Shown in pieces: positions 10,101 through 21,240 of a DNA stretch of 64,000 bases (position 1 is the first letter of the stretch; the number at the start of each line of letters is the position of its first letter). The DNA comes from Forficula auricularia (lineage: Eukaryota; Arthropoda; Insecta; Dermaptera; Forficulidae), in NCBI GenBank assembly GCA_024734495.1, contig JALMQS010000225.1:555202-619201 (forward strand), read 5' to 3'. Position numbers and translations under genes: made by a program. The notes under the pieces are model-generated. The model had not been told where the DNA came from. It made no database searches and saw nothing but the letters and a program-made list of their open reading frames with translations.

Positions 10101-10539
10101 AAATTCAAATTATAAAGTTTCCAAGTACATACATAATAAGTGCTAAGCACTTGTTAAAAAAATTAATATGATAAAATGCATACATAAGTTAATTTAATAA
10201 TTAATACATTCATTTATAAAATGCAATTTAAAATCAGATATGAAGAAAAAAATAAATGACGACGCAGTTAAGTAATATTTATAAATATATTTACTTGCTA
10301 CTGAGTTACTTAAACTCATCAGCATAAAATCCTTAAATAAATTCAATTAAAAACTGTCATTTGATTTAATTAGTATAATTGATAAGAGTCTTGTTTATTT
10401 CCATATAAGATAATCATGCATTCAATTTAAATTATGAGATTTTTTTTATAAATCTCGTGGGATTTTTTTATCCACCGAACGATTTTTTAAATATATATTT
10501 TATTATTATTCTTTTTGAATTGACTCTTAAACGGTCCAG

Positions 10540-11090
10540 CTGCTGAGTCCGATAAATGCAAGGTTGATTGGCGCGATGTTTCTTCCCTCTAGCGGATCTT
10601 AAACCAACCATTCATTTTCATTGATCAAAAATCCCGTCAAGAATCTTTTTCGCATAATTCGAGCGAAATCTAAATGATTCTACTTCAATCTTGTATTGAT
10701 TTTTTGTCATCAACCCAAATAAAGCGTTTCTTATATTAAATGATGACGTCATCGTTTTGACCTGTCTAGAGGACCCGGTCACCACTTTGACCAGGTATAT
10801 TTTTACATAATTCCCTCTTTGGCCTGGCGAATGTCAATGACGTGATTGAGAGGTGCTTTGCCGCTCGGCTGCTGCGGGGTCGCTAGTAGTTCAGCCGATT
10901 GCCGATGGTTGGCGCTCATGTACAGAGAGCGCATCCAGACTCCAGTGCGCGCGCTTTGCCACCACGGGGGCGTAGCGCGCGGAGGGTTCAGGAGGCAAAA
11001 GACCATGCTGTGCAAGCCAGGCACACGCACACGCCAAGAGCACTTGCACCCAACCGCAGCTCCCTTTAAACCTTTCAATGACAAGGATTA
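10540..11090. other. GC-richer island, no repeat match
   Basis: Contains cgcatccagactccagtgcg and gccaccacgggggcgtagcg, unlike the surrounding AT-rich DNA and unlike any repeat here. The overlapping frames on both strands (81 and 93 codons) have no recognisable domain. The 'ccaccacgggggcg' core resembles a CTCF-type site by eye only. Possible host regulatory DNA or exon piece. Confidence 0.3.
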
Positions 11091-12057
11091 GAGAAAAGGA
11101 AACCGATCGATGCGAGTTTGATTAAAAACTTTTCAATCTGTCATTATGCAGATTCAATGAATAAAGTTTAACGAGTTTTTCTTTTTTTTTCTTTATAAAA
11201 TTGAATATGAATTTCAAGTGGAATTTGTTCCAGAAGAGTATAAAAAAATATATGCAAGTTTTTTTTTGATTAGGTAAGGTTAATTAAACGCAGAGAGAAA
11301 ATCTTTTTATAATAAATTTTGATAAGATTGACGTCAGTAAAAGAAGAAAGGAAAGCCAAAAGAATAGAAAGAAGGGTGTTTGCGAGTGCATCCAGGGAAA
11401 AAAATTAATTAGCCCTTGACATGAGGGTGAAAGCAAGGCGTTGCCGGCAATCGCCTAATGCCCACCGCCCTACAATCCCAGATCGTCAATTCGAATTTAA
11501 TTCGCGATTCCACTTACTCTTCGGGAACCAAGAAAGAGAGGATGGATGTGTAGGTGTCGGTATTCGTGAGCTGAAAAAAAAGAATTTTTATTTTGAAGCC
11601 GTTCTTAATTAGAAAAGAATGTTGTCGGCAGAAAATCTCTTATTAAAATCATTTCACTCGATTCCCCAATTAGCCCTCTTTAAGACCCATATAAATTATG
11701 TCATTATTAAAAAAAAATTATAGTAATAATTTTATTTACTCTATTTTCTTCACCCCTAATCCTATAGAATAAAAAAAATATTTCAACTGATACCTATTAA
11801 AAGATATAAATAGAATTTTGATTTAGATTGAAAATATTTCGTTGAAACTTTAGTGATTTTTCAATCAAGAGAAAACATAATATTTTATTTATTATTACAC
11901 TTGGTTTTTTTTGAGGTTTACTTTCTCCAGTGATGTTTTAATTGTTGTGTTACTTTTCAAATAAGTAAAATAATTATATATTTATCAATTAGGTTATCTA
12001 TTTAAAGACATGAATTGTTTGTCTATTAATAATAAAAACCTTGTATAAAAATAAAAA
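11091..12057. other. AT-rich stretch with a small GC patch
   Basis: A GC-richer patch at 11396-11570 (gcaaggcgttgccggcaatc) has no repeat partner. The rest is featureless. Confidence 0.4.
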
Positions 12058-12290
12058 ATATGTGTGAGCTTCATCCACATAAGCACCTGCAGGAAGTTAA
12101 ACTTCTATAGCCGTAGATGTTATTGAAATAATTTAAATTTCCTAATTTTAATAAATTTTATTTTTCATGAAATATTAATGGTTTTTTTTAAAGTTATTTC
12201 CTCTCTATTGAATCATTTCCTGTTTATTGTAAAAGAAAAATCAATCAGATACATCGCTAAAGAAGTTTCACTTCAAAAAGATTAATAAAC
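12058..12290. repeat. Dispersed repeat M, copy 1
   Basis: Shares gagcttcatccacataagc, tagccgtagatgttattgaa and gctaaagaagtttcacttc with the copy at 25813-26110. No inverted ends, target duplication or ORF seen. Confidence 0.7.
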
Positions 12291-12424
12291 CTATTTAAAA
12301 TAGTGTTTAAAATTGTCCAAAGGATTTATGATGACACAAATCTCTCTTATTAATGGACAATATTAATTATATAAGTATTTGAAAGGTAAAACAACCTCTA
12401 AAAGTAAACCACAAAATAGTTAAT

Positions 12425-12960
12425 TTTTTCTTGATTCTCTGTTCCGTACAAATTTTGCAATCGATTTTAAACTAAATTTCCCATGAGCTTGACTTTAAAT
12501 TTTAAACATTGTTCAGAACTGGATGACAATGCAATATAAACTCGTTTTCTTGTCTATCTGTTTGTATGTTTGTCTGTCCGGTACAAATTTTGCAATCTAT
12601 ACAAGGGAACTCCCTTCAGATAGCTTACAGATCAATCCTAAAAGCATAGCAATTGCATACCCTACAGGCGTTACCACATTTGAAATATTATTTTCGCGCC
12701 AGTTTTCGAAATTTGAACATAAATTTCATCCAAATTTTTATTTACTTTTAAAATTTGAAATCTATGAATCATGGAGTAAAGTTATCTACGTTTTATTAAC
12801 TCGCTTTCTGGTCTGTCCGTTCGGTACAAATTTTGCAATCGAATTTAAACTATCTTCCCGATGAGCTAGAGACTTGAAACTTTAAAAGTATCTCAGAACT
12901 GAATGACAATGCAATATAGACTCGATTTTTTGTCTATCAGTTTGTTTGTTTGTCTAGAAG
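12425..12960 (+). repeat. Degenerate tandem repeat with 'acaaattttgcaatc' units
   Basis: The block gtacaaattttgcaatc recurs at about 12446, 12579 and 12824, and gacaatgcaatata with cttgtctatc near 12524 and 12907. Units differ in length because of internal deletions. The 113-codon plus-strand frame at 12523-12864 spans the units and shows no domain. Confidence 0.65.
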
Positions 12961-13074
12961 GCGGCCTTCTATTAGTCTGATTGCTCGATTCTGAATCGCA
13001 TCCTTCCTGTTTGATTGGCTATTAGTAAAGTTTAAGGAAAGCGGTGTTGGTTTATAGTGAAACGTAGTAAACAC

Positions 13075-13287
13075 AGGAATTATTTAACTGATTATAGTGG
13101 TGTTTCACAAAGTTGAAATAAAATTAAAAAAATTAAAAAATCTTTTAAATTATTTTGGAGATTTTTTAATTATCTCTATACATATTTCGGGCTATGAACC
13201 CTTCATCAGGAGGTTTAACAAAAAAACTGAATATGATTTTATTTCCACTTTGTGAAACACCACTATAATCCGTTAAATATTTCCTGC
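13075..13287. mobile_element. Foldback element with a G-like hammerhead
   Basis: Arms ctataatcag...tgttt and ataGTGGTGTTTCACAAAGT (from about 13095), with its complement ending near 13270, plus outer matched flanks aggaattatttaac and gttaaatatttcct. The interior holds one minus-strand hammerhead. No ORF. Confidence 0.75.
13168..13218 (-). ncRNA. Hammerhead ribozyme, G-like, AUA cleavage site
   Basis: Minus strand: CTGATGA (13203-13209), extra A, helix II GGG-TTCATAG-CCC, GAAAT (13184-13188), loop ATGT, ATA (13177-13179), GAGAT. Helix I begins CTC/GAG. The cleavage nucleotide H17 is A, which obeys the UH rule but is rarer and usually slower than C. Confidence 0.78.
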
Positions 13288-13391
13288 GGCTATTAGTAGT
13301 TTGCGTCATCAGACCTAATTATTAAATAAATAAATGTTTGATGAACTTTACCTATAAACGAAAGACTAAAGCTTATTTCAATTAATATAAT

Positions 13392-14068
13392 AGATTAGAG
13401 CGTAGATAATCCGGATTCAATTCCTGTGAAAAAAAGTTGAATTGAATACATACATATTCGTCAAACAAAAGCGATGCGACCACTACTGCAGTTCAAAAAT
13501 TAATGATAGATTTTTTTAAGAGCTCTGACAATGTATAAACTGGACCTACAGTATTCTGTACATATTGTACATTACATATGTAAGTATATTCTTTCATAAA
13601 AATGCATTATAAGTTCATATTAATTAATGGTTTTATTTATATGCTCCAATTATTTAAACACGTCTTCTTTAAGTCAGGTTTCCGTGACGTTTTGGCTCCT
13701 CTCCACATACACCTGTGCTGAGTGTGTTAAGCTATTTTTACACAGATATACGGATATACTTTTTAACGCCGGTTCCGAACGGCTAGCTTGGAGAGGTTAT
13801 TAGGGAATTATACTATTTGTAGGTTGCCATTGCTTTCCAAGAGGAGGCGACTGCAAATATCTGCCGAGACTCGAACCAGCCCGACACTCTAACAACTGAC
13901 ACATAGTCGCCTCTTTTAACCACTAAAGTGAATTATTAACGGTTCTAACAAGTTTTCTTTTTGTTATGATCTTAAAACGGCCTTTTTTTTGTTTTTGTTT
14001 TTTTTTCGAAAATCTGGACATTTTGATAATCCGGTCACAATTAATCCGGATTATCGACGCTCTACTGT
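13392..14068. mobile_element. pogo/Tigger-like TIR element carrying a nested SINE
   Basis: The right end TACAGTAGAGCGTCGATAAT (read inward, minus strand) continues ccggattaat. The left end attagagcgtagataatccg is its diverged inverse. This TIR is characteristic of pogo-type elements of the Tc1/mariner superfamily, which use TA targets. No transposase remains. A SINE occupies 13662-13914. Confidence 0.8.
13662..13914 (-). mobile_element. tRNA-derived SINE, copy 1
   Basis: Family 1 SINE in minus orientation. The 3' tail is (gaa)n-like near 13664, the body carries ttaacgccggttccgaacgg and cttggaaagcaatggcaacc, and the tRNA-related head is near 13890-13914. It has diverged in the head. Inserted in the pogo-like element. 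Confidence 0.85.
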
Positions 14069-14389
14069 ATATATAATATATTCTATATTATTTTTTAAGT
14101 AAATTCAATTTGAGTTTAATTGTCCATTGAATAGAGAATTTATAAAAAGATAGGAACAAATCGATTTAAAAATATGTCATTCTCTTTAAAATGCAGTTTA
14201 GTTTTTTTTTGGACAAAATTCCGAAACAAAATAAAATTCCTTCGTGCCATTTCTCTCTCGTGTTGTTTGCATGTTATAAGAAGATGCGAAGGAAGGGAGA
14301 GGTTTTCCGTAAACAAATACACTTGTGTTGTTGTTGTTGTTTTTCGCCCGGATGTAATTTTGCTAAGAAATTCTTATTTAAGTCTGTGG

Positions 14390-14860
14390 GATTAATTCTT
14401 AATGTTTGCTGTCGGTGTTGGCGTTGGCGTTGTCGTTGGTGTTAGTGGGGTCGGGTCGGGTTTACTGTGTGGTTGGCTGGCTGCTCTTTGCCTATATATT
14501 CCACTCGTATGTACTGCTCGTATGTAATATTGAAGAGGGCGTGCCCTTGCATACAGACTGGGTCGTTTGGCCCTCTTGAGCCTCCTCGGGCCCATTTCGC
14601 GCCTAGTTCCTCAGGGAACAACTAGGAAGCCAGCAGGCAGCCGAGCGATTAGGCAAGTGTGCCTGTGCTTAGGAATGGCGCACAAGTGCCAAAGGGCCCT
14701 ACGCTCTGTTCTCCATATATCCATCCATCTTCCATCCACGGGCATCTATTCCCAAGGAGAATACTTGAACATTTCCACCCCTCGGCTTCCACCTTTTGTT
14801 TTAATTGCCTTGCACACGAATTAACGAATGGACCAGCATCGGCAAAGATACCCTTACCAA
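14390..14860. other. GC-richer island, no repeat match
   Basis: Includes a GTT/GGC-rich run (ggtgttggcgttggcgttgt) and 14560-14830 with near-coding composition. Several overlapping frames of 60-85 codons occur on both strands, none with a recognisable domain. Regulatory DNA or an unrecognised exon are both possible. Confidence 0.3.
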
Positions 14861-15069
14861 ATTATTCAACGAAGCAAGTTTAACTTTTAATCTAGAAAAT
14901 TAGCATTGCAGAGAATCCATCACGAAACTCGAAACATTCATATTTTATATGGGCATGGAAATGAATAATTAAATTTTTTTGCTAATTTTTAGATTTAAAA
15001 AAACAACATTTTTACGCAGGTTATTAATTTAGTTGCTGTTTTTTCAAACAATAATAAATGAATGGGCTT

Positions 15070-15140
15070 TTAGTAATGAAGCTGTTGAAGCTTTTATTTT
15101 TGTCATTAATTTGATTAAAATTTGAATTTTTATTTAAATC
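15070..15140 (+). repeat. Family E fragment
   Basis: Matches the gaagctgttgaagctttta end of family E (9826, 26640) and stops at cacacataatta. Confidence 0.7.
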
Positions 15141-15194
15141 ACACATAATTATCTAAGAAAAGGGAGAAAAAAATTGTTTTTCTATACTTTTGCT

Positions 15195-15765
15195 AACGAA
15201 GATAAACTTCAACGGATCGTTCTTAAACTTTATCCAATGTACTATATTATTTTAGGGTAAAGTACTTTAAAATATAATTTTATAAAAAAAACTTTATATG
15301 ACCTTTATTGTGGTCCTCAAAGTACTTAATTAAAATATTAAATTTCATCAAAATTGGTTTAATCATTTTTAAAATATTTAGAAAAAGCTAAAATAGAACT
15401 GAAATAAAGTACCTACTAATTTTTGTTAGCCGATATGTACCAAAAACTAATCAGCGGTTCATTTTGTTAAAGAAATGTTAGGTTTTCAATTGGAAAAAAT
15501 CGTGGATGAAAAAAAGATAACATACATCAATCCATCCCCACTCACTTTTTGAAATATCGCACTTTTTGGCCTCTGGACGAGACCCCATGTAATTTTTGAC
15601 AAAACAGTCACGTGCTAAAATTCAATCTAAATGTGTATTAAAATTTGTGACTATAATTAAAACCATGGGTTCCGTAATCTTTATCTGAGGACCCTTTGAA
15701 TTCGCGCTTGCCACGAGACCGATTACAATACTTTACCCATGCTTCACATTGGATAAAGTAAAAAA
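15195..15765. mobile_element. TIR element L, copy 1
   Basis: ACTTTATCCAATG near 15222 is inverted as CATTGGATAAAGT at 15748-15760. Interior blocks (gtaccaaaaactaatcagcg, ggcctctggacgagacccca, cgcgcttgccacgagaccga) are shared with the copy at 62245-62805, and the right-hand block also with 53950-54140. No ORF. Sequence similarity begins slightly left of the TIR, so the true boundary is uncertain. Confidence 0.7.
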
Positions 15766-15771
15766 AAAGTT

Positions 15772-15970
15772 TTAAACCCTGCTGTGGAGAGAGGAAGGAA
15801 GGATTTTATTTGTTTTCTTCATTGACCCCTTGAAACCCTGAAGAAAGAGGGAAGAATTCTCCGAAACGTCGGTTTGAATGAAAAGGAGGAAGGATTCCAA
15901 AAAATTACATCTTATTTGATATGTGTTAATTTTTTCTTTCCTCACTACCCCTGGGCTACCTTCCATTACA
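15772..15970 (+). mobile_element. Family D hammerhead element
   Basis: Palindromic-looking element: ctctccagag...and gaggaaggaaggattttatt against aggaggaaggattcca, with one hammerhead. The 67-codon minus frame here is a shadow. Ends are not precisely defined. Confidence 0.6.
15828..15880 (+). ncRNA. Hammerhead ribozyme, family D
   Basis: Helix I strand gaaacc, CTGAAGA (15838-15844), extra A, helix II GAGGG...TTCTC (one terminal A-C mismatch), GAAAC (15863-15867), GTC (15868-15870), ggtttg. N7 is A, allowed. Helix III is a loopless A-C/G-U, so a dimeric fold is likely. Core complete. Confidence 0.78.
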
Positions 15971-16019
15971 TTCAATTAAAAGTTCTACAAGTCCGTCTCT
16001 CTCCAGAGAAAATTTCGTT

Positions 16020-16160
16020 GCAAAATAATTAATTATAATTATTTAATTGGAAACGATCAAATAATACAATATAACTACAACGTTTCGATCGACTTATTTG
16101 CGATCGTTCTTAAGTATGAGCACCTATTTCGATTTTAGGTTAACTAATTTTAATTAATTA
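16020..16160 (-). repeat. Family E piece with altered hammerhead-like core
   Basis: Minus strand: CTTAAGA (16108-16114), then AC, GATCG...CGATC, GAAAC (16082-16086), GTT (16079-16081). Compared with CTGANGA only the invariant G5 is changed to T, which would be inactivating. The copy at 9950 shares the change, so it may be ancestral to this family. Confidence 0.45.
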
Positions 16161-16284
16161 TATTTAAAAAGAACCGTGTTTGGTGGCCCTATTTTATTTG
16201 AATGAATTGGCTAACAGGTCAGATATGGGAAAAAAGTTTAAATAAAAATCCAACTTTTATTTAATACTTTATTTTGGGCAGACG

Positions 16285-16345
16285 TAATCGATATTTTACA
16301 ACGTTTCGAGGGCTACACCGCTGCTCTTCATCAGTGCACGTCAAC
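16285..16345 (-). ncRNA. Hammerhead ribozyme, family F, core intact
   Basis: Minus strand: CTGATGA (16328-16334), extra A, helix II GAG-CAGCGGTGTAGCC-CTC with an inner GC/GC, GAAAC (16303-16307), GTT (16300-16302). The cleavage triplet GUU is acceptable. Proximal helix I is weak, but gacgt pairs distally with acgtc (16279-16285 region). Core is complete; fold less certain than families A and C. Confidence 0.65.
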
Positions 16346-16743
16346 TGGAAAAGATTATTGCATGTTTTAACTTTTTATAATAAATTTTTAAAGGTTGGAA
16401 TTGAGGATTATATAGTACACACCCAAATCACAAAAACACGCAAAATTTATCTCCAGCAGACGTTTTACATTTGGAATCATCACATTGGTAAACAAGCTAT
16501 TTCAACAGAACAATTTCAATTGGTTCTATATTTGTAAAATGAACGCATAACGAAGAAGAGTAATCGAAATTGTTCAGTTGAAATAGCATGTATACAAGTG
16601 TAATGATTCCAAATGTAAAACGTCTGCTCGAGATAAATTTTGCGTGTTTTTGTGACTTGGGTGAGTACTATATAATCCTCAATTCCACCCTTTAAAAATT
16701 TATTATAAAAAGTTAAAACAAAAATTTAAAACATTCAATAATC

Positions 16744-16800
16744 TTTTCCAGTTGACGTGCACTGGTGAAGAGCAGCGGTGTAGCCTTCGAAACGTTGTAA
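16744..16800 (+). ncRNA. Hammerhead relic, family F
   Basis: Mirror of the minus copy. GAAAC (16789-16793) and GTT remain, but CTGATGA is CTGGTGA (16762-16768). Loss of invariant A6 predicts inactivity, so only one ribozyme of the pair survives. Confidence 0.7.
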
Positions 16801-17264
16801 AATATCGATTACGCCTGCCCAAAATAAAGTATTAAATAAAAGTAGGCTTTTATTTCCACTTTTTTCACCATAACTGGCCCCTTAGTCAATTCATTAAAAT
16901 AATTAATTATATGTTATTTAAATACAAATTTAAATTTTAAATCAACTTTTTATTATTTTTTTTTATTTACATGTTTTTGGCATGTTCCAGGGCGGAGGCA
17001 AGGAGGTTACCATCCTACAAAACTCATTGCCTCCTCTAGAAAAATCGAAACTCCATTATTACGAGGCATTACTATTATGTATTTCTCATTAAATTATTTC
17101 GTTGTTTCCAAAAATTTTCAATTCTAATAAAAAATTAGTTGATCTCTAATCGGATTACGGAAATTGAAACCTTATGGTAGCTAATCAGAGGCCAGCTGCT
17201 GCGCCCTATAAGAAAATTTCTTAACTACACCAACGACATGCTTCAATCTCTGGGTACATCATCA

Positions 17265-17480
17265 TCATCCTGTCGATAGCGACAATCCACTGCTGAATAT
17301 AGGCCTCTTCCATCAAATGGAAGGGGGTTGGCATTAAGTCACCACGCTTGCCAGACGGATTGGTGACTAGGAATCAGATTATAGCCGGTCAAATATCAAT
17401 GCAGGGACTCGGACTCGAACCCGGGACTCCTGCTTAGAAGGCTAGTGTCTTAAGCTCTCGGCTAATCCGATTCCCCCTGG
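17265..17480 (-). mobile_element. tRNA-derived SINE, family 2
   Basis: On the minus strand the head reads ATCGGATTAGCCGAGAGCTT (A-box region) and GGTTCGAGTCC (B box, about 17405-17417). The body ends with ctgctgaatataggcctc and a (atc)n tail near 17260. Pol III promoter boxes plus a non-tRNA body make a SINE. A single copy in this window. Confidence 0.75.
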
Positions 17481-17600
17481 GTACATGCCTTCCTCTAAAT
17501 ACTCGACTTGATATAGTTATTAAAACGTTGCGTAATAGTTTAAAAATTTTTTTTGTCTTTTAATACCTACTTGGCTATTTTAGTGATTCTAATCCTTATA

Positions 17601-17878
17601 GAGGTGACTGTGGGTCAGTGGTTAGAGTGTCGGACCGCTGTCCTGAATTACGCTGGGTCTCGCCAGATATTTGCAGTCGCCTCCTCTTGGAAAGCAATGG
17701 CAACCTACCAAGAGTAAAATTGCCTAGTAACTTCTCCAAACTAGCCGTTCGGAACCGGCGTTAAAAAGCAGGTCCCGTATATCTGATTAAAAACATCTAA
17801 ACACACTCAGCACAGGTATATGTGGAGAGGAGCCGAAACGTCAGGGAGACCTGATATGCACTTAAAGAAGAAGAAGAA
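17601..17878 (+). mobile_element. tRNA-derived SINE family 1, copy 2
   Basis: Head ggtgactgtgggtcagtggt carries an A-box-like segment, and the B box is degraded near gctgggtctcgcc. Body: tttgcagtcgcctcctcttg, aaagcaatggcaacctacca, ttcggaaccggcgttaaaaa, cacactcagcacaggtatat, gagccgaaacgtcagggaga. The tail is (aag)n. Length about 278 bases. Six other copies or pieces lie in the window. Confidence 0.9.
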
Positions 17879-17879
17879 A

Positions 17880-18990
17880 CCTTATATGGATGCCGAGAGA
17901 GTTCCATAGTTTTTTTTTTATCTAAATTCACTTTTTGTATAGGTAACTACCTACACCCATTGGTCCATTTCGATCCTAACAACTCGATTCAAAAAACATT
18001 ATATTAAAAAATTATTATTCATAAATTACATTTTTAATGAATAATTAGAATTCACATGGCTAAATACGAAAAAAACAAGTCAATTAGAATACGGCGACGC
18101 TTCGAATTATTGTAGCTGAAATGATTTCTTTTGTAGATTCTAGATAAGTATTATAGGTAGGTAGATATATTTGTGAAATGTTAAAGTTAATTAGTTGTAG
18201 TAGTAGATTAGTGGGGAAAATAATTATATTTTAATTTATTTAAAATAAATAAAAATATTGGATCAATTTGGAAAAATAAATATAAATTGGCCAATAAAAT
18301 ATATTCATTTGAAAGAATAAGTGAATTAAGGCGTTTAAGAGGCTGACCATTTCAATTCATTGATATTTTTTTAAATCTTTGCTTGTGCAAATAATCAGGA
18401 TGTTTAAATACATCTGGAGTAATATAATATGAGCTCAGTGCTAAAGTGGATCAAGTCCATAAAATGATAGTTTCGAGATAATCAAGGTTAAAGTGATTTA
18501 GATATTTCTTTTTTATTCTTGTATTATGAAGACTAACTTTAAATATGGGTTATAATTTGAAAATTCAAAAACAATAATTAATGTGGAAATTTACTGGACT
18601 TGATTCATTGATATGTGCCGCTATATCGATATTTTGGATTTGATCCAGTTTAGCAAGGAAATTTTATGAGAGTTTTCCAGATTCAAAGACAACTATTGCC
18701 ATCTTTTAAAAAATGGCAATAGCAGGGACTTAGTTCATTATGTTTCTGAAAATATACACTAGTATTAATCCGCAATAAACTAAAATTTTTACAATTTTGG
18801 ACTTGATCCTCTTGAGCCTTGATCGCCTGATATGTATAAATATTCGATAATTTTAAGTTGTCTAATCTATAAACCCTTTTTAATCAGTAAATGATTTTTG
18901 TTTTCCAATGCTTCATTTTATCTTTTTTACTAATTTAGAATTCTCTCCTGGTGGTGTCGAAAGTGTTGCCTACTTCGAAAGTTAAGGCGC
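17880..18990. other. AT-rich stretch, nothing recognised
   Basis: Contains two 'ggatcaagtcc'-like words (18447, 18800 inverted) but no assignable element, RNA or gene. Confidence 0.4.
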
Positions 18991-19124
18991 TCAAAAGGAG
19001 AGATTACATGATCCCGATGGAATGATAGGATAATTAATTAAATGAGCTGCCAGAAGAACCCTTAAAACTAAAGATAATTAAACTTTTAGCTCATAGTAGA
19101 CCGAGGGACATTTTTTTAGAAAAT

Positions 19125-19205
19125 ATCCCTCTTACCAAGAATTGAACCCGGGAACTCATATTCTGTAACCAGACATTGTGATCAGCATATTACGGGTCAG
19201 GTATA
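19125..19205 (-). repeat. tRNA-like sequence
   Basis: On the minus strand GGTTCAATTCT resembles a B box, with gtctggttacagaatatgag upstream. No complete cloverleaf. Probably a decayed tRNA or SINE head. Confidence 0.45.
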
Positions 19206-19631
19206 AATCAGCAAAGTATTAACTTAATATTTATTAATATTCAAGTTTCCACCTGTGTTATCGGCAACGGAATATGTTTAGAAATTGTAAAAAAGAAAAT
19301 TATTGCCAAATCCTAATAGTATTATCATTTAATGATGTTTCGTTTCCCTGAACCAAAAGTATGTGGCGTGGAACACAACTAAATAATTTAAAACGGAAAG
19401 ATGAGATAAGTGGGGTATTGTCGAATAAAACTTTTAAAAATATATAACTTTTAATAGCGAAATAATTGAGTGTTCTTGTCGATCTTTAGTTTGGAACAAT
19501 TGTTTTGTATCTGATAAATAACTAAATTACTTAATGAAATCATGTAAAAATGATTTTTTTATGCATTTAATTCATTTAAATATTTTAACGTTGATAATTT
19601 ATCAAACTAAAAAAACCAAGGAAAACTAAAG

Positions 19632-20545
19632 TGAACCGCGAAATTCTAAATAATTTTATTAAATAGTCTGATAGTTAATTCTACATATCGAGACATATTT
19701 AATTATTTTTTTGAAAAAAATGAATGAGCACTCGACAGGATGTTTAAAAGTAAATTTATTTTTCAAAAAAATAAAAGTGATTTATAGAAAGTCCGCCAAA
19801 AAATAAAAATGACATTTCAATCAAAGAGCCTTCTCGAAAGGATGAGCCTTGTGGCGTGATCTTAAAATATAGTACATTCCTAGATCAAAGAAGAAAAGAT
19901 CACACGTTCGAATCCTGTCGAGTGCTCATTAAATTTTTTCAACAAAATAATTAAATAATTTTTGATATGTAGAATTAACTATCAGACTATTAAGGTAGTT
20001 CTTTCACAAATGCAAAAATTCAAGAAGTCTTTAAAACTTGGCATATAAGTCATTAAAAGCATAATAAACACACTGTTAAAATTTGAAGACGATTTACCAC
20101 ACCAAAAATGAAATAATTGCAATTAAAAATGACATTTTTTACATAGGATAGATAAGAAAAGGGTGGGTATATGATCATTATTTTATTTTTTTCATTGAAA
20201 GACTTTCACCATCTTGATGAAAAACTAAAATTTGTTAGAATAATATATTCAGAGTAACTTAAAAAAAAATTTAAATTATTTACCTAATAGTTTTGATAAA
20301 AAATAAAAAAATAGCATATTTGGGCGATTATTTTTAGTGGAGGGATATAAGAAAAATCGCTTGGAAACGATCCAATCATAAATAAGATATAGTAGTGTGA
20401 CAAGTACAGTCACGTAAAAAAAACATAACCTAAAATTTTAGGACCATTCATATGTATGGAGTTGTTACGAGGCTAAAACTTTTTGTGTGGATTTTCGCGA
20501 AAGAACTACCTAAAATAAAATTATTTAGAATTTCGCGGTTCACTT
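19632..20545. mobile_element. Foldback element interrupted by TIR element Y
   Basis: Left arm 19632-19745 begins gtgaaccgcgaaattctaaa. Its complement is split: 19905-19990 and 20512-20540, because element Y inserted into the right arm. The loop holds a tRNA-like segment (19845-19932) with CGTTCGAATCC and acceptor-like gagtgctca. Confidence 0.75.
19990..20513. mobile_element. TIR element Y, copy 1
   Basis: Ends TTAAGGTAGTTCTTTC and GAAAGAACTACCTA are inverted. Comparison with the uninterrupted arm of the host foldback shows TAA or TTAA duplicated at the insertion. Internal blocks cataagtcattaaaagcata, ctttcaccatcttgatgaaa and tgtgtggattttcgcg are shared with copies at 47.5 and 48.2 kb. No transposase; superfamily not assigned. 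Confidence 0.8.
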
Positions 20546-20939
20546 GAATCAAGAAAAATTAAATTTATTGTAAAATGAGAGAATTATTATTTTCATCGGG
20601 GCCAAAATTGGAGGAGAGGGGGTCAAAATTTTATAACTAATAACATAAATCATATTATTAGAAATAAAAGGATTTATTAAATCTAATTTAGAATCATTCA
20701 AAAGACTCCATTTACAATGTTTTCCAGGCCTCGAATGGCTTCAAAGCTGCAGATTTCCCAACCCTATTTTAAACAATGTTCATTAAGCTTTTGTGTCGTA
20801 GAGGAATTAAAAATCCTGGATTTATTTCATAAGATAAGATGTAGTTTTTGTCAACCCAATTATTTCTAATTCACTATTTATTCTCGGGGTTTTCTTGTCG
20901 AGATAAAAACAAATTCCAACCGAAGGAAATATAAATTTC

Positions 20940-21240
20940 CAAATTATTAAAATGACCTTGCGCGTATCTAAAAATTGCCCGGGATGGTTTATCTGCATAT
21001 CCGGGTGGCCGGTGATTCCGGTACACCCTGTCCCAGGCCGAGGGGCTTTCTCTAATTAGCCCCAGCCGGGTAATGAATGCTAATGACCACCTTCCGCACC
21101 GGCACTTGCCAAAGCCAAACAGCCAGCCAGGTATTTACGAGAACCCATTCTCCAATGCCGCTTCTTCATTTTTCTCCCTCTTATCAAAGGATCAGCGATG
21201 ATGAAGCAGAGATAAGCAACCGACCAGTGGAATCTCCCGA
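20940..21240. other. GC-richer island, possible regulatory element
   Basis: Contains gcatatccgggtggccggtg, ctctaattagccccagccgg and taatgaatgctaatgaccac: several TAAT homeodomain-type cores in GC-rich context. No frame and no repeat partner. A conserved non-coding element is a reasonable guess, not shown. Confidence 0.35.

Larger units (their letters stand above)
16188..16895. mobile_element. Family F palindromic hammerhead element
   Basis: Arms about 16188-16530 and 16555-16895 are inverted, with outer ends gaattggctaacag and cttagtcaattc. It includes agtattaaataaaagt and a mirrored block with ctccagcagacgttttacat. A right-arm relic occurs at 54180-54400. The 87-codon plus-strand frame inside is a repeat frame. 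Confidence 0.8.

Noticed and set aside
10974..10996. CTCF-like site
   Set aside because: One base off the usual core and judged by eye only. Not listed as a feature.
17840..17870. GAAACGTC in SINE family 1 as a full hammerhead
   Set aside because: No CUGANGA lies at a usable position upstream. The downstream CTGATAT lacks G8 and A9. Mentioned only as a curiosity.
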